From NCBI GenBank assembly GCA_022578605.1, contig MU394059.1:372001-436000 (forward strand): 64,000 nt of DNA. The letters run 5' to 3'. The notes under the pieces were generated by a model. It worked only from the letters and a program-made list of their open reading frames with translations. It did no database searches and was not told the DNA's origin. This document shows, one piece after another, positions 34,709 to 46,970 of this stretch (positions are counted from its first letter, which is position 1; each line of letters begins with the position of its first letter). Position numbers and translations under genes: made by a program. Source of the stretch: Camillea tinctor. Taxonomy: Eukaryota; Ascomycota; Sordariomycetes; Xylariales; Xylariaceae.

Positions 34709-36900
34709 ATGTTTCGGTCCATTGCCTTGTTGTCTTACGCTGGAACGATCTCTGCGGCGTTCACGGGAAACCTCAACTACCAATCACCTTCAAAACACCA
34801 TGCATCTCTGGGAGTATCAATTAGCAAGGTAGCCAAGAGAACATATGCCAATTCTCCATGGGAGCCAAGTCAATTGAACTTCACCCACGGTGTTGCCTCG
34901 GGCGATCCTTTCGACGACAGCGTCATCCTATGGACTAGAGCTGCCCCATACAGCGACAATGACAAGAGCAACATCACAGTTTCAGGATACGTGCCCCTTT
35001 ATGATCATTCCACTGAACAGTATGTCGCATCGAGCAACGCTCCAGTCTGTGTTGAGTGGAAAATCAGTGAATCGGACGCTCTCGATAATACTATAGACTC
35101 TGGAACGGCGTTCACTAGCTCGGATATTGATTATACGATCAAAGTAAGGAACAAATGACTTTAACCTAGGTTAGGTACATATAACCTTCATTTATCTTGC
35201 GCTAACTTGCTATAAAGGTTGAAGCTCGAAAGTTACGTACCTTTACCACGTACTGTGAGTCAACCCTCTTCTTGCCAATATGTAATACCTCTTGGAGGCT
35301 TATAGGTGCCAGATTACCAATTTAATATCTGCAATTCGAATAATACTTCACCGGTCGGCCGCACTAAGACGATACCATCTCAAAATGCGCAAGTAACCGA
35401 CCCGGTGAAGCTTGCCATATACTCATGCAGCAACTACCGTAAGGGGGCCCCCTATCAGATAATAATGGGCCATAGCTTTTGACAAAAAATACTGCATTCT
35501 AGCGTTCGGGTTCTTTAATGCATATGGGAATACTGTAAGGAAAGACTCGGTTGACTATGTAGTTCACCTAGGCGATTACATATATGAGTACGCGAACGGA
35601 GACTATGGTTGGGGCAATGCCTACGGACGTGTTCCTCTCCCGGATCGAAATATTGCAACGTACGCGTGATTTTCCCCTTTATTCGTCTATGGGAAAGCTC
35701 ACGTTTTGATAGGCTCTATGATTACCGGAAACGCATCGCAACCTACAGAACGGATCTAGACTTGCTAGCGAGTCACCAGAACTTCCCTTGGATACCCGTG
35801 TGGGACGACCATGAAGTTTCTGATAACACCTGGAGAGATGGAAATTCTCACATGAACAACACCGAAGAGTCCTTCATCATGGATGGTGGCGTGTCTGTTG
35901 ATCAGCTAAAGATGAACGCGGTCCGGGCTTACTTTGAATGGAGTATGTGCTAGCCCACCGAATCCCTCCCGAGATAATTATCATGTGTGCTTACATATCT
36001 GAAGTGCCAATTCGCCAAGTTGACATGGACGACAATCTTCGGATCTGGCGTTCCTTCCAGTTTGGCGATCTCTTCGATCTCATCATGCTGGACACCCGGC
36101 AATACGACCGCGCTATCACGGACGTGTACTGGAATACCGAGTACCTGGCAGATATCCATAACGAGGCAAGCCGGTCGCTCATGGGACCTCGTCAGGAAAC
36201 ATGGTTCTATCGTAGTCTCCGGGAAAGCGCTTCAAGGGGGGCCACTTGGCGTGTCATCGGCAACCAAATTATCTTCAGCCGGATCAACAACAGCGTGCTG
36301 ACCGGCGATTACGAAGCCCCTTATAACTATGACCAGTGGGACGGGTACCAGGCGAACCGCAACCGGACTTTTCACGCTATCTACGAGAATAATATCAGCA
36401 ATAATATCTTCCTCGCCGGCGACTCTCATGCCTCCTGGGTGTCTGACCTGGTCTGGCTAGACGAGCACCCCTACAATCCCGCGACCGGCGAGGGCTCGAT
36501 GGGCGTCGAGTTTGCCGGATCAGCAGTGAGCTCCCCGTCGCCCGTCGGTCAGAATGTTACGCTGGATACCGCGGCGAATGCATCTGCCCAGTTGACAGCT
36601 GCGAACGACGAGCTGCAATGGCAAGACTTCTATTACCGGGGCTATTACGAACTCTCCATCACCCACGACAAGGTCGAAGCGGCGTTTTTCGGCATCCCGA
36701 CGAACTCGGTCAGGCAAGGGTATGAAATCCCTCTGGCGAACTTCACGGTGGTTGCTGGAGAGAATAAATTGCGCCGCAGTAACGGTGCTGCGGCGGACGG
36801 GAATGTTGAAAGTGGGAGTCTGAAAGGTGGCCAGGCGGTTCAAACGAATTTGACTCATGATACTAGCAGTGGAGTATGGATTACTTACAATGCGCCTTGA
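34709..36900 (+). CDS. secreted PhoD-type alkaline phosphatase/phosphodiesterase
   Basis: Six exons, 34709-35143, 35218-35254, 35313-35438, 35503-35659, 35713-35942 and 36005-36900, join to 626 aa. A signal peptide (about residues 1-17) is followed by the PhoD N-terminal domain (FTHGVASGDPFDDSVILWTR). The metallophosphatase domain then shows HLGDYIYEY (about 221-229), VWDDHEVSDN (about 281-290), MLDTRQYDR, GNQIIFSR and LAGDSHASW (about 465-473). These motifs supply the metal ligands of PhoD enzymes, which release phosphate from mono- and diesters outside the cell. Several NxT/NxS sites fit secretion. Exon 2 is 37 nt. At intron 2 the first AG (35305) gives a stop, so the next AG (35312) must be used. 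Exon 6 is clearly GC-richer than exons 1-4. Confidence 0.92.
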
Positions 36901-37131
36901 AGTAGGATTGGGAGAAGTTGTAGTTGAAGATTAGTATGATATGCATAATACACATAGGAAAGTACTTAATTGGATTCTTAAATATAGTAGAACCATGCGT
37001 ATATATCGGGGTATAATTTGATGGATGATGAACTGAGTATAGTGGAGCTTAGGATCAGAGAAGTGGCTATTTAAACACTTCCAGCATATGCGTTGCCCCT
37101 TTATGGCAAGTACACGATGTCCATTTCCTTG

Positions 37132-39521
37132 CTAGGTTAGTATGGAAGTCGCAGCAAGACGAGCAGCCCAGTTCCCCTTTGCTCTTAGCACGCTGACGCA
37201 AGGTAGGCTATCCAACAGCTCTTCCCATGAGTCTAAGCAAACCACGTCCATAATTAATGGCTCGTCAGTATCGTCGCACTGGCAGGCAAAGTTCATCATG
37301 GTAATTGGACACTTTTCTAATACTAGCACACCGATGTCAGCCACCCATTTACCATCGTCCTGGACGGAGACGACGGCTTCGAGTAAGAAAGTTTCCGGGT
37401 CAATCATGCCGGTCTCATCCCAGTGAAGGGGCATCTTCCAGTTAGTGAAAGACAGATGAAGGGATGTTGCTTGGAACTTGTTAGCACTTGTGCCATTAAA
37501 AGGGCGGTGGTCCACCAAGTCGGGACGGTACCCCGGGGCGCGGATTCTCGGCTCCGTGGGCGAGATCATGAATACCATTCCCGCATGACCGATGTTCCCG
37601 ATTATATGGCGGACGGTCACGAAATCCTGGGCCTCAGTGGGATCCGAGAGAAGAGTCCCAGCTACGAAAATTGAGTTTTCGTAACAGACAACGATGACCT
37701 CCTCAATATCGGACGGAGCTATGTTGAATCTTCCAGATTCAAACATGGCAATGCAGGCAAACGCATGAGCACGAGAGGTTATTTTCCCCGACTTGACGAA
37801 TGCCTCAATATCGCGGGTCCAGCGCCCTTCCAAGATTGGTCGGTCGAAGACACAGAGTGAAACGCTTGTCTGGGGTAGATTTTCAAAGATCGTGTGTGCA
37901 AATTCGAGGCAATTGAGGGATTCCCGGTGTGCTTGAGATAACCAGTGAAACAAACTCAACATCATGCTTGACATATCACCGTCTATAGGTAAGAAAGCTA
38001 GCCCTGGGTTTCCTATCCCCGCTTCACTATCTAGAGGGGTTCCCCTCCTACACATAACACTTAAATGTGATCTAATCGAGGGTGGAATATCTATTATCGT
38101 GGAAAGTCGTCTAGGAGTCTTTTTAGTGCCAGCTCGATTTTAGAATATACACATTACTAAGACGTACCGAGAAATATAACTGAAGATATAGAAGAATGCT
38201 TTTTCCAGATCTTCTTTTCAACCAATCAATCCCTGCTTCGGGTGGTTCTGTCTCCTAGCATGTATCTTCAATTTGATAACCAAAAGTTATGTTTTCACTC
38301 GGGGTATCTAGCCTGCCCCAGAGCCTAAACTTCGCCATATATCCCCGGCTGTCGGTGTGTGATTGGAGTACCAGTAGAGGTACTATTTTACCATTATACC
38401 CATCTCTGAAGAAAATGGGTTGTGTTTTACCGTTCTCGGTATCGGTATGGATTATACGAACTTCTCCTCGCTCACGGATCTCAGCGGATCTCTCCACTAA
38501 AAATGAGTTACTTCGACACGCCGTAAACGGAGAATTGCCATGTATAACTTGAATTCATCTAGTATGCGTTCTCAATGTGCGTAGCTCCCCATGCGTGGTG
38601 TCGCGTGAAGGCACAATACTTGTCCATTCGCTATACACATCTTCGGAGCCGTTTAGCAGCCTCACAACCATACTGGTCCGGCTCCATGTTCAGATTAGAG
38701 CACATAGACCGGAGGAATTCAATGCCTATTTCGAATTCATCTGTCTGTTCCAAAGCGTTCATTGTAGCACAGTTGCATAGACCGAAAAAGGGTGCTTGCG
38801 AATCGCCGTTGGGGCTAAGCCAAGAATAAGCCCGTCGCCATCCGTACTTGACAAGTCGCAGTTTACTCACTGCAACATCTCCTGTGGCATCACAAACTGA
38901 CTTTGCGGCTTGTATCATGCGAGAAAACCACGGTAGTATTTCACGAAGTGCCTTTTTTTGTTGACTCAAAGTCTCACCAAGCTCCTTAAACCAAGCGATA
39001 GAACATTCCACATTGAAAGCAGTTATCCCCCACCAATGTAGGTGAGAGCCGAGAACAACCAGCCATACCTCGTCAAATGTTATACGGCTAGTATCCTCAT
39101 TGCTGCAAACCTTGACCGGATCACCATAATATTTAAGGTGAGATAGGGATAGCGACCACTTGGGTAACTGGCTAGGTTGTCCCCCCTTGTATTCTAACCC
39201 AAGGCTTAGAACCCCCGAACCAGGGAAAAGCTCATCGCCAAAGTCAACATTGGTAACATTTGTTTGGAACCCAAGCAACCTTGGATAAAGGTGCCAAGAA
39301 GAGATAGCAAGGAGCGCAGCTCGATCTCCTGTTTCTGGCCGCTTCGTACGAGATTTTCTTTTTGTGTAGGCTTCACCGTAGCCTGCATAATCGCTTACGG
39401 GACCTTCTTTTTTAATTATAATAACATGATAAAGTGTATAGGTTACTAAAGTGGATATTTTGGTATGAAAGGCGGATTCGATACAGAGAGATTTTATGAA
39501 CTTCCAGCTCCAGAGTAGCAA
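37132..39521 (-). pseudogene. broken copy of a large fungal-specific gene of unknown function
   Basis: Three minus-strand frames read as consecutive parts of one protein. The N-terminal part, 39521-38631, includes FHTKISTLVTYTLYH, YAGYGEAYTKRKSRTKRP, LGFQTNVTNVDFGDELFPG and APFFGLCNCATMNAL. The middle part, about 38665-38255, includes VVRLLNGSEDVYSEW, VIHGNSPFTACR, IIHTDTENGKTQPIFF and KFRLWGRLDTPSE. The C-terminal part, 38055-37132, includes GLAFLPIDGDMSSMML, FVAGTLLSDP, LHLSFTNWKMPL, VVSVQDDGKWVADI and NWAARLAATSIL. I recall similar long ascomycete proteins without a known role. The frame shifts by about one base near 38668-38674. An in-frame TGA lies at 38555-38557 and a TAG at 38255-38257, and no frame bridges 38254-38056. 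An unseen intron could explain one break but hardly all. Confidence 0.75.
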
Positions 39522-40392
39522 CCAAAGGGGGCCTTCTTCTTATCTACTATGGTAAGCTGGGTTACTAGGTTAACTGAAATAGACGATTAAATTTATACTA
39601 ATCATTTTTACTGCAGCCATTTCATATGGAAATGATATAAGAGGGTTATATATAATATATGTTGAGAGTGTGTATGCATAACATCAAATCGGTACCCAGG
39701 TAGCTTAAGATGAACACGCTCACACCTCATCATATTACCAATTAGATAGTAATAGGTACTATGTTGGAATAGTTTGCTCCTAACTAACCTGGATTGATAT
39801 CCTCTTTTTCTTTTGTATTCATCCCTTCACATCACTATTTAATACCCATTATAATGAAATACTGAAGAAATACCCCTGAGTTCATTGTAACTCTCCACGC
39901 GTGTATATGATATTGAACATTGCACGGAACTATAAACTGACACTGCTGTACATAGGCCACTATGTTTTCTCAAGGGAGAAAGTAAAATGTACTTAATAGC
40001 GTTTGGGGTGTATGATTTACATCCTCGATATAATCATGAAAGGCGTGATATATGCACGTGTGCTTAGTGAGGTAACCTACCTACCTGGGTTTGTATTCTG
40101 TATGCGCCTAAGAGGACGCAAACCCCGGCGTTCCCCGCCACTGGAGCGTCGCATTCCGATTGCTTCAAGAAACTACTTAGTGAAAAGACGCTACTGAATA
40201 TTCATTTGAGACTTGAAAGCTCTAACCTAAGAATATACAAGGTTCATAGGTTATAGGGTTACTGACAAACATCAATCAGCCAAGAACAGCTATCTATATA
40301 ACCTAGGTGGTAAGTCAATCAATCAACCACACCATATAGGGATCTTGGGATCTCCTGATTGTTTCTAACCACCAAATCTTAGTAGCATAACA
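39522..40392. other. intergenic region
   Basis: AT-rich, no gene supported. The N-terminal part of the broken gene may extend slightly into this stretch, since its true start is uncertain. Confidence 0.5.
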
Positions 40393-40689
40393 ATGTCTTC
40401 CACGCCTCCGCCTGTGAAGCCATATTCACTTCAGCTAGCCGAACGTGTCCACTACACAACGGGACAAGATAAGCTCCCACACATATGCGCCGGTGGATTT
40501 CTTCTCGAAACCCTATGGCATACTACGGTCGAACATAAGGTCCTGAAAACACCCGGGCTTATGGTGAGGCGAGCCATGGTCCGGGCCGTCATCTTCTGGC
40601 CTAGTCTATATATCGGGACGGCGGCGGTGCTAAAATGGGCAAAGTGGAGAGTGGACAGAGCTGAAGAAAGGGCCGAAAGAGAAAAATGA
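40393..40689 (+). CDS. small hypothetical protein, 98 aa
   Basis: A single uninterrupted frame of 98 codons runs from ATG 40393 to TGA 40689. The N-terminus is Pro/Ser-rich (MSSTPPPVKPYSLQLAERV). A moderately hydrophobic stretch (about residues 62-82, RAVIFWPSLYIGTAAVLKW) could be a membrane helix, and the C-terminus is highly charged (RVDRAEERAEREK). The composition is unlike random intergenic frames in this window. I recognise no domain. It could be a small membrane-associated protein or a chance frame. Confidence 0.5.
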   Translation: MSSTPPPVKPYSLQLAERVHYTTGQDKLPHICAGGFLLETLWHTTVEHKVLKTPGLMVRRAMVRAVIFWPSLYIGTAAVLKWAKWRVDRAEERAEREK

Positions 40690-41846
40690 ATTAAGTGAAT
40701 ACGAAGGAGAGGATTGACCATAATTACTCCTCAAGTATGTTGCATTAGAGAGGAAACCGGTGAACGAAGTCTACAATGACGAGCTATTGAAGAGCCTATT
40801 ATAGAGAGGATGATGACATGGGATGCCTATAAGTTGGGTAAAATAGCTTAGGTTAAGACCAATAGAAAGAAGGCCGGAGATACCAGAAAAGAAAATTTCA
40901 ATGTATTGTACGTCTTTTCTAATTATAGCGAAATAGTGCGACATTCGCAAAGTGGATTATTTAGTAACCCAGATCGCCGACAACGAGAATGATCGAACGA
41001 GGTTGAAGATACTGCAGCTCATTATGCGATGCATTGGCCGCGATCGTATTGGAGAAGAGAACGCTATCGGAGCCTACTAAGGGGTGAAATCTGGTATAAT
41101 TGGGGGTCGAATCTGTCTGCAATCCAGACCAGTTTGCTAACAAGAGATACCAACAAGTCCTAACTCGCATCCCTTATTCGAGATGTAAGTCTCCTGTCTA
41201 GGCCAGATGTGCGGCGGGATGATCGTAGAGATTTATCACGAAAACCGACGAGATTGGACGGTTACTGCAAGGCATGGTCATGAATGCGATGAGGTGATCA
41301 TCCCAATCAATGGCGCAACCCCGAATAGCTCCACAGAATCTCATCCGGTCTGCCCTACGACAGCATCATCGTTTGCTGCCGGCAGTCAGGGGGAGGGGGG
41401 CGCACACGTGGTCAAGGATTGAAAATATATTTGGATGCCTCGTGCGGCAACTCATCGAATTTTCCACGATATGTATCCGTTTCTAGATTGTCACCATGGT
41501 CGAAACCACCCGGGCCTGCAGATCATCATTCTAGTAATACTCTGACTTTAAACCCTTCTCCTCCCTCCCCCCCGTATCACAACTCCAAAGCACTAATTCC
41601 GACCGCAGAAACCTGATAGAACTGTCCAGTCATGTTCGAATCGTTGACGCACGACACATTCCCTAGTTGTGCGAAGGCGTTGCTGGTCTCGGCTACCAGA
41701 TTATGGTGGTGCAAATACTGCGAAGCGCGCTCACTCCCGGATTCCCGCCGCCGGCGCGGAACGTAAAGAAACATCTCATATTGCAGCCCAAGAACAACAA
41801 CGACAAAACCAATAACGGCAAAAATAAGAAAAAAGCAACAGCAAAT
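40690..41846. other. intergenic region
   Basis: No gene supported. The frame of the next gene is open upstream to 41667, but the extra 60 codons are Asn/Lys-rich at the 3' end and read like 5' UTR. Confidence 0.5.
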
Positions 41847-42695
41847 ATGTCATCGTCGTCGAACGAACCATCCTCATTCCTGCAGTTCACCCGGCTCCCG
41901 ATTGAGATCCGGCGGCACATCTGGGCGTTTGCGCTGCCGCGGGGCCGGATCCAGCTGTTCGCGCGGAACGTGCCGTGGGAGCGGTGGCGCCTGCCGGCGC
42001 CGGCGATCGCGCGGGTGTGCCGGGAGGCGCGGGAGGCGGTGCTCAACCACGCGGTGGTGCGGGGGTTCCCGACGGGCGACGACCGGCACAACGAGACGTG
42101 GTTCGTGGGGTCGCGGGACATCCTGGAGCTGTCGAGCGGGTACCCGTACCCGCTGTCGAACCCGGAGCCGTTCTTCGCGGCCGCGGCGGCGCTGGCCGTC
42201 AGCGTGGGCGACTTCCGCGGCGACGTACGCGCCGTGGTCCGGGACCTCATCGCGGGCGCGTGCTTCCCCGCCGCGCGCGTCGTGTACCTGGTCGTCGAGC
42301 AGGTCAGCACCATGTACTGGCCCGACTTCCGCCCCGATATGACGGCTCGCGATAAGGGGAAGGGCACGATTCTCGACTTGTGCGACGAGGGCGACCAGAG
42401 GAGGATCCAGGGCTACATATCGTGGGCGCGGTCCCAAGAGATGTCGCCGGTGTTTCCGCGGCGGGAGGACGTCGAGCTGCCCCTAAGGATGCGACTGGAC
42501 GAGATTATACTGGAGGAGCTGCGGGAGTACCAGGAGCGGATGGCCCTGGAGAGTTCTGATACGACTCCTGACCCCTCTGGTCAGCTTATTCCGCGTTCCG
42601 GTGCAGCCATAAATCGCGAGGATCCGTGGGTTCAGGAGCAATGGAGACGGTTGCCGGAGTTTCACCCAGCTATTTTGGTGCTTGGGTGGCCATAA
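41847..42695 (+). CDS. 2EXR-type protein
   Basis: Starting at ATG 41847 (MSSSSNEPSSFLQF) the product is 282 aa. Residues about 10-65 form a 2EXR-type domain: FTRLPIEIRRHIWAFALP, then APAIARVCREAREAV, the two E-x-R signatures that name the family, which is expanded in filamentous ascomycetes and has no agreed function. The rest has no further domain that I recognise. The central part is very GC-rich with strong G/C at third positions, so long open frames also occur on the opposite strand; those are shadows. An upstream in-frame ATG at 41667 is less likely because the added segment is low complexity. Confidence 0.85.
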   Translation: MSSSSNEPSSFLQFTRLPIEIRRHIWAFALPRGRIQLFARNVPWERWRLPAPAIARVCREAREAVLNHAVVRGFPTGDDRHNETWFVGSRDILELSSGYPYPLSNPEPFFAAAAALAVSVGDFRGDVRAVVRDLIAGACFPAARVVYLVVEQVSTMYWPDFRPDMTARDKGKGTILDLCDEGDQRRIQGYISWARSQEMSPVFPRREDVELPLRMRLDEIILEELREYQERMALESSDTTPDPSGQLIPRSGAAINREDPWVQEQWRRLPEFHPAILVLGWP

Positions 42696-44726
42696 GGGGT
42701 GGAGGGTAATAAAAAAATACGGACAACGCAAACGGGGATGGGTAGTAATAAACAGGAATGGGTGTACGGGAAAAGCGATAACGCAGTAAAGGAATAAACG
42801 GAAGGGATTTATGGGGAACAAAGGATATTGATATATCTAGGGTAGGAATGGACTTGGTATACAAAGTTGATACAGAGGGTCGGGTATGATTATACCTGAT
42901 AGTTCTTCAAAGTTTTGAAGAAATTACCAAAGGGGCAAGGATAGAAAATATAAAATTGTTATGCTCTCTTCGGCCACGAAGCACCTTTTTAAATCGAAAA
43001 AGAAAAGTTTCAAGGACCCGTGAACATACAATTTTGGAAAATGGGTTTCATATTATGTGGAATCACAATTTGAAGGCTGTGTTGCCATATTCTCTGACGC
43101 TGAAGTCTGCTAGTAATCCCAAAATTTAATATTAGGACTTATAGACTTTGATGTAGTTTCCTCTATGCTGGAAAACGCATACCCCTGACTCTACAGGAAT
43201 TATCTCCAGCTTGTGTCTCTGCTCTATATATAGTTCTTTTTCTTCCTCTTTTGATTGTGTCATATATGATGAGATAATTTGTCAGTTTCCTGTTTCTTGT
43301 AACCCCTCGTCATAGATGCAATAAAGAACTATGCAATGTCTATGCTGCGCAGTAATACAACCAAATTTATAGTAGAAGAACTCTATGGATTTAAAGGGCT
43401 TTTGGTTTCTTTCACGATCTAAATAGCCCATAGTAGTGAGATATTCCCAAGTTACTACAAGCCTTGAATCAGAGTAGGCAATCACAAAAAGGTAGATTGT
43501 GTTATATAACGTAATATCAAATACAGGTAGTTACTATTATGATCTTTCGCGCAATAACATTGAATCACTTTACACAATATCTAGGTAAGTGTTAACCAGA
43601 GTATGCACAACAACTTCGTATAGAAAAGGTAGAATATCAAGCCCACATTGCTGACTAACTAGATGCCTATAAACGGGATACCTATCCATTACCCATCCGT
43701 CATACAGAAAATGCACAAAGTGCATCGATAACATTCAAACGTATATAACCATTGTGTATACTATCCACGAGATAGTACCCCGAGCGCAAGCTCTTTCCTC
43801 TCTAATAACCCAGACTGCGAGAAAGGAAAAGAAGAGTACGTAAGGATGAGAATGACCTAAAGAGGAAAAAAACAGAGCACGAGTCCCAAACGCCATCCAC
43901 TTGTCCGAGTCTTTAATCATACATAGCTGCCTTTTACGGGCAGTGAATCGTTGAACAAAAGAGACTAGTTAGGAAACGAATGAAAAGCACGATAGGGAAT
44001 ACACCGAGGTGAACATTGTGTAATTTCTTCCTGCTCTGCCAATGATGTACGAGGATTATCTCGGAGTAAAATCATCAAAGGAGGTCGAGGCCTTTCATAC
44101 TGTAACGTGTTATAGAAAGGATGGTTTATCGGCGTTTGTCCCTCTGATGATCAAACCCCGACGTCAGAAAGGTCACAGAGGGTAGGTCCTGGTCAAACTG
44201 ATGACGCGCTCTCGACAGGAAGGGTAAGTGGGCGCATGGTATGCGACCTAATAGGGATTCATATAGTGTTGTACAGATCAAGGTAAGACAGATCGATACC
44301 CCGATTCGAGTAAGAAAGGCCCCGATATGATAGGTTGCCCCGGGATAGGAAAGATGCTGGCGGAGAAAAAAAAAAGGAAAAACCAAGACAGGGTGCAGCC
44401 GGGTGGCACTCACCCGTGCAAGCAGTCGGGTTCGAGTCGACAGACAGGGAGGGATACCCTTCTGCGGCGCTGTCGAGTTGTTCAAATGGTGCCAGCTAAC
44501 CGATTGTAATTTCGTGGCTGCGGTTGTACGCCGCAAAGAAAGATCCTTGGAATAGGGGGAAGGGGAAGGGGAGGGGGGAGAGCCCTCGTGGCTGTAATCT
44601 TGACGTTGTCAGAACCGGGTAACTGCATCTCATGCGGAGCACAGCGTTATACGTTGGGATTGTATGGCCGTAGCTTGTGCTCCCCCGAGGAATTCCTCAT
44701 CTCCACTGCGACGATGCTCGTCACGC
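42696..44726. other. gene-free region
   Basis: About 2 kb without a supportable gene. AT-rich to 44100, then a G-rich stretch near 44548-44582. A GGTTCGAGTC word near 44431 was checked and is not part of a tRNA. Confidence 0.5.
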
Positions 44727-45557
44727 CTACCGTCTGGTACGATCGGCTAGGGAATGAGAGCGATAATCACCAGATGGGCGGTGGTGGGAAACCGACTCCC
44801 GTCTAGAACGTCTCAGAGTGTGTGGGGGCTCTTCGATGTATGGCTCCCTGCCAACGCTTGCACCGGCGGGCATGACGATGCTGACACTGGGCCGACGAGC
44901 ACCACTCCGCTTAGAAGATGTGGAGCTAGACGAGTTTCTGTTTCTGTTAAGGCGTTGTTTCATCCGGTCTGACAGCTCCTTGCCATCCCTATCATGTCTG
45001 CTTCTAGCTCCACAGGTCCGGGGAATTGCTTGGCTAGATGCAGGACCTATTGCTTCGAGGGTCTGGCGAAGAGACCTGTTCTCCTCTTCACAATCTTGGA
45101 GGTTGCGGGATAGGTACGTGTATTGGTCGGCCCAGGAACTGATCTCGTCCTCAAGTTCTACATTCGAGGCCTCGAGGTCTTCAATGCGATGATAGTGCTC
45201 GTCTATTTCTATCTTGTACGCCTTGATGGTTTTGTTGGCATCGCTCAACTCCTTATCCTTTCCTCTACACTGCCTCCTCAACAACTCTACTCTCTCACTT
45301 GCCTCCGCTAGAGCCTCCTGCAGGGCAGGAATGCTATTAGACTGGAGATCGTAATCTTGGGCTGTGAAAGTGCGATCAGGCATACCGCCAAAGCCGGCTT
45401 GGTCACTAGGTAACGAACCAAAACCTGAATCGCGGGTCGAGGTGCGGCTGCTCTGATAAGATGGTCTCGATGAGCTCCTTGGGGAGGATGAAGTTTGAAA
45501 GGTGACTCGTTTTTCTGGCATGCCGATCCTGATGGTGTGATAGTAGTTGGACGACAT
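44727..45557 (-). CDS. coiled-coil protein, unknown function
   Basis: A single-exon minus-strand frame of 276 aa. The N-terminus (about 1-75) is Ser/Arg-rich and probably disordered. Residues about 78-170 form a long heptad-rich coiled coil (ALQEALAEASERVELLRRQC ... VELEDEISSWADQYTYL ... EEENRSLRQTLEAI). The C-terminal ~100 residues are basic and Ser/Arg-rich, ending SLADRTRR. The even codon use and clear domain structure support a real gene. No family is recognised. It has the same general build as the protein at 51700-52302, on the same strand. Confidence 0.75.
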   Translation of the reverse strand: MSSNYYHTIRIGMPEKRVTFQTSSSPRSSSRPSYQSSRTSTRDSGFGSLPSDQAGFGGMPDRTFTAQDYDLQSNSIPALQEALAEASERVELLRRQCRGKDKELSDANKTIKAYKIEIDEHYHRIEDLEASNVELEDEISSWADQYTYLSRNLQDCEEENRSLRQTLEAIGPASSQAIPRTCGARSRHDRDGKELSDRMKQRLNRNRNSSSSTSSKRSGARRPSVSIVMPAGASVGREPYIEEPPHTLRRSRRESVSHHRPSGDYRSHSLADRTRR

Positions 45558-46945
45558 ATGAGATGCCGTGCGCCGGTACTTCCGGAATGTCCTGATGAGA
45601 TATAGAAGCTTGATGTAGTAATTCTCAAGCTCCTAGCACGTTGTGGTAGAGCAACAGGAGGAGAGTTGATGTAAACTAGAGTGGAAGGGACGAGATATAT
45701 AAAGTAACCAACAGGCGAATGGCCGCGGGCAGTAAGTAGACCAGGTTTAAGACGTGTATGATGCCGATGGAGTGATATAATATAAGCTGGGCTTTGTTGT
45801 AAAGGGTATAATGCATGTAATACAAGAATGCCTTGTGAAGTACCTGGACAGCAAATCAGAAAGCCAGATGGGAAAGAAACAAGGTCGGTCTTATACGAAC
45901 CTTCTTGTATCTACCATAGACATAACATACATAGGGGAGAAGGAGAGGGAGGGGGGCATTGCTGCCTCCAGGCTCAATGGCGGAACGGAAGATAGGTAAA
46001 AAAGGATACCTACAAGCGCACTACAAGATCGATGGTGCTTCTACACATTGAGATGTATCTCGAACAGAGAACGTTTTCATCGGTTTTTGGCTCCCTCTTT
46101 TTTTATTATTACTTACATTAGAGTCATAATGCTAGGCAACCTCCCGGCTTTCAACATCCTTCCTAATGGATGAGCCTCAAAAGGAAAGAAAAAAGGGCCA
46201 GGGGTCTTTGAGAATCCCCGCTAAGGAATAACAAGACGTAGCTGTGTAGGTAGGCAAGGATTGGTGAACCACAGTAGTGCGGCGCTGACTGAAGAAGAGG
46301 AACACAGCTCATGCAATTCTTTGCCACACTTCAGGTGCCTCGTTGACAGCCGTATCTCTTCCCTCCCTCCCTTCACCCCCCCTTTTCTCTCTCCCACTCT
46401 CTTTCCCCGGTAACTCACCGTATGACGAGCAATTGAGAAAGGTCAAAGGTGTGGGGGGCAGTGTTAAAAAAAAGAACAAGGTGAAGGGAATGAGTAGGGC
46501 AAAACTAGAAAGTTCTAGAGTGGGCATACAAGACCCAAGACACTGTCTGTTGTGTTTCCCTCCATGACAAGAGCCGAACCTCTCATTAGCCAGCTCTTCA
46601 CCGAAAAGAGAAGTTGGCAGTGGTTGCCTTGCGCCCTGATTCTCATGGCCCCCAAATGGCGGAAAGAAGGGTGAGCTCATGTTTTTTTTTTCTTGATCAA
46701 AGGTGTGCAAATACCACAATGGACAACGTTGTGTTATGCTGTATCGTGTCGCGTTGTTTTTGTATGTAGAAACGCGTGTCTCATTTGCGCTTTGAGAGGA
46801 GAGTTTTGTTTCTCCTTTTTCTCCTTTTTCTCCTTTTTCTTCTTTTCTTTCCCGCATGTGCGATCTTGCCTGACCGGAGCCTTTTTTTCCCTCAGTGCTT
46901 CGGCAACCCGAAAAGGTGAACTTCACATTGACGTGCAATTGGGAT

Positions 46946-46970
46946 GAGAAGAAGAAGAAGAAGAAGAAGA
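46946..46970. repeat. GAA microsatellite
   Basis: About eight consecutive GAA units within the gene-free region, with no gene context. Confidence 0.85.

Noticed and set aside
41874..42437. 187-codon open frame antisense to the 2EXR gene
   Set aside because: High GC at third positions removes stops from the opposite strand; the 2EXR frame carries the domain.
46309..46938. 209-codon minus-strand frame
   Set aside because: Mostly repeats (Gly-Glu-Lys, Phe/Leu runs) from microsatellite-like DNA, with no domain.
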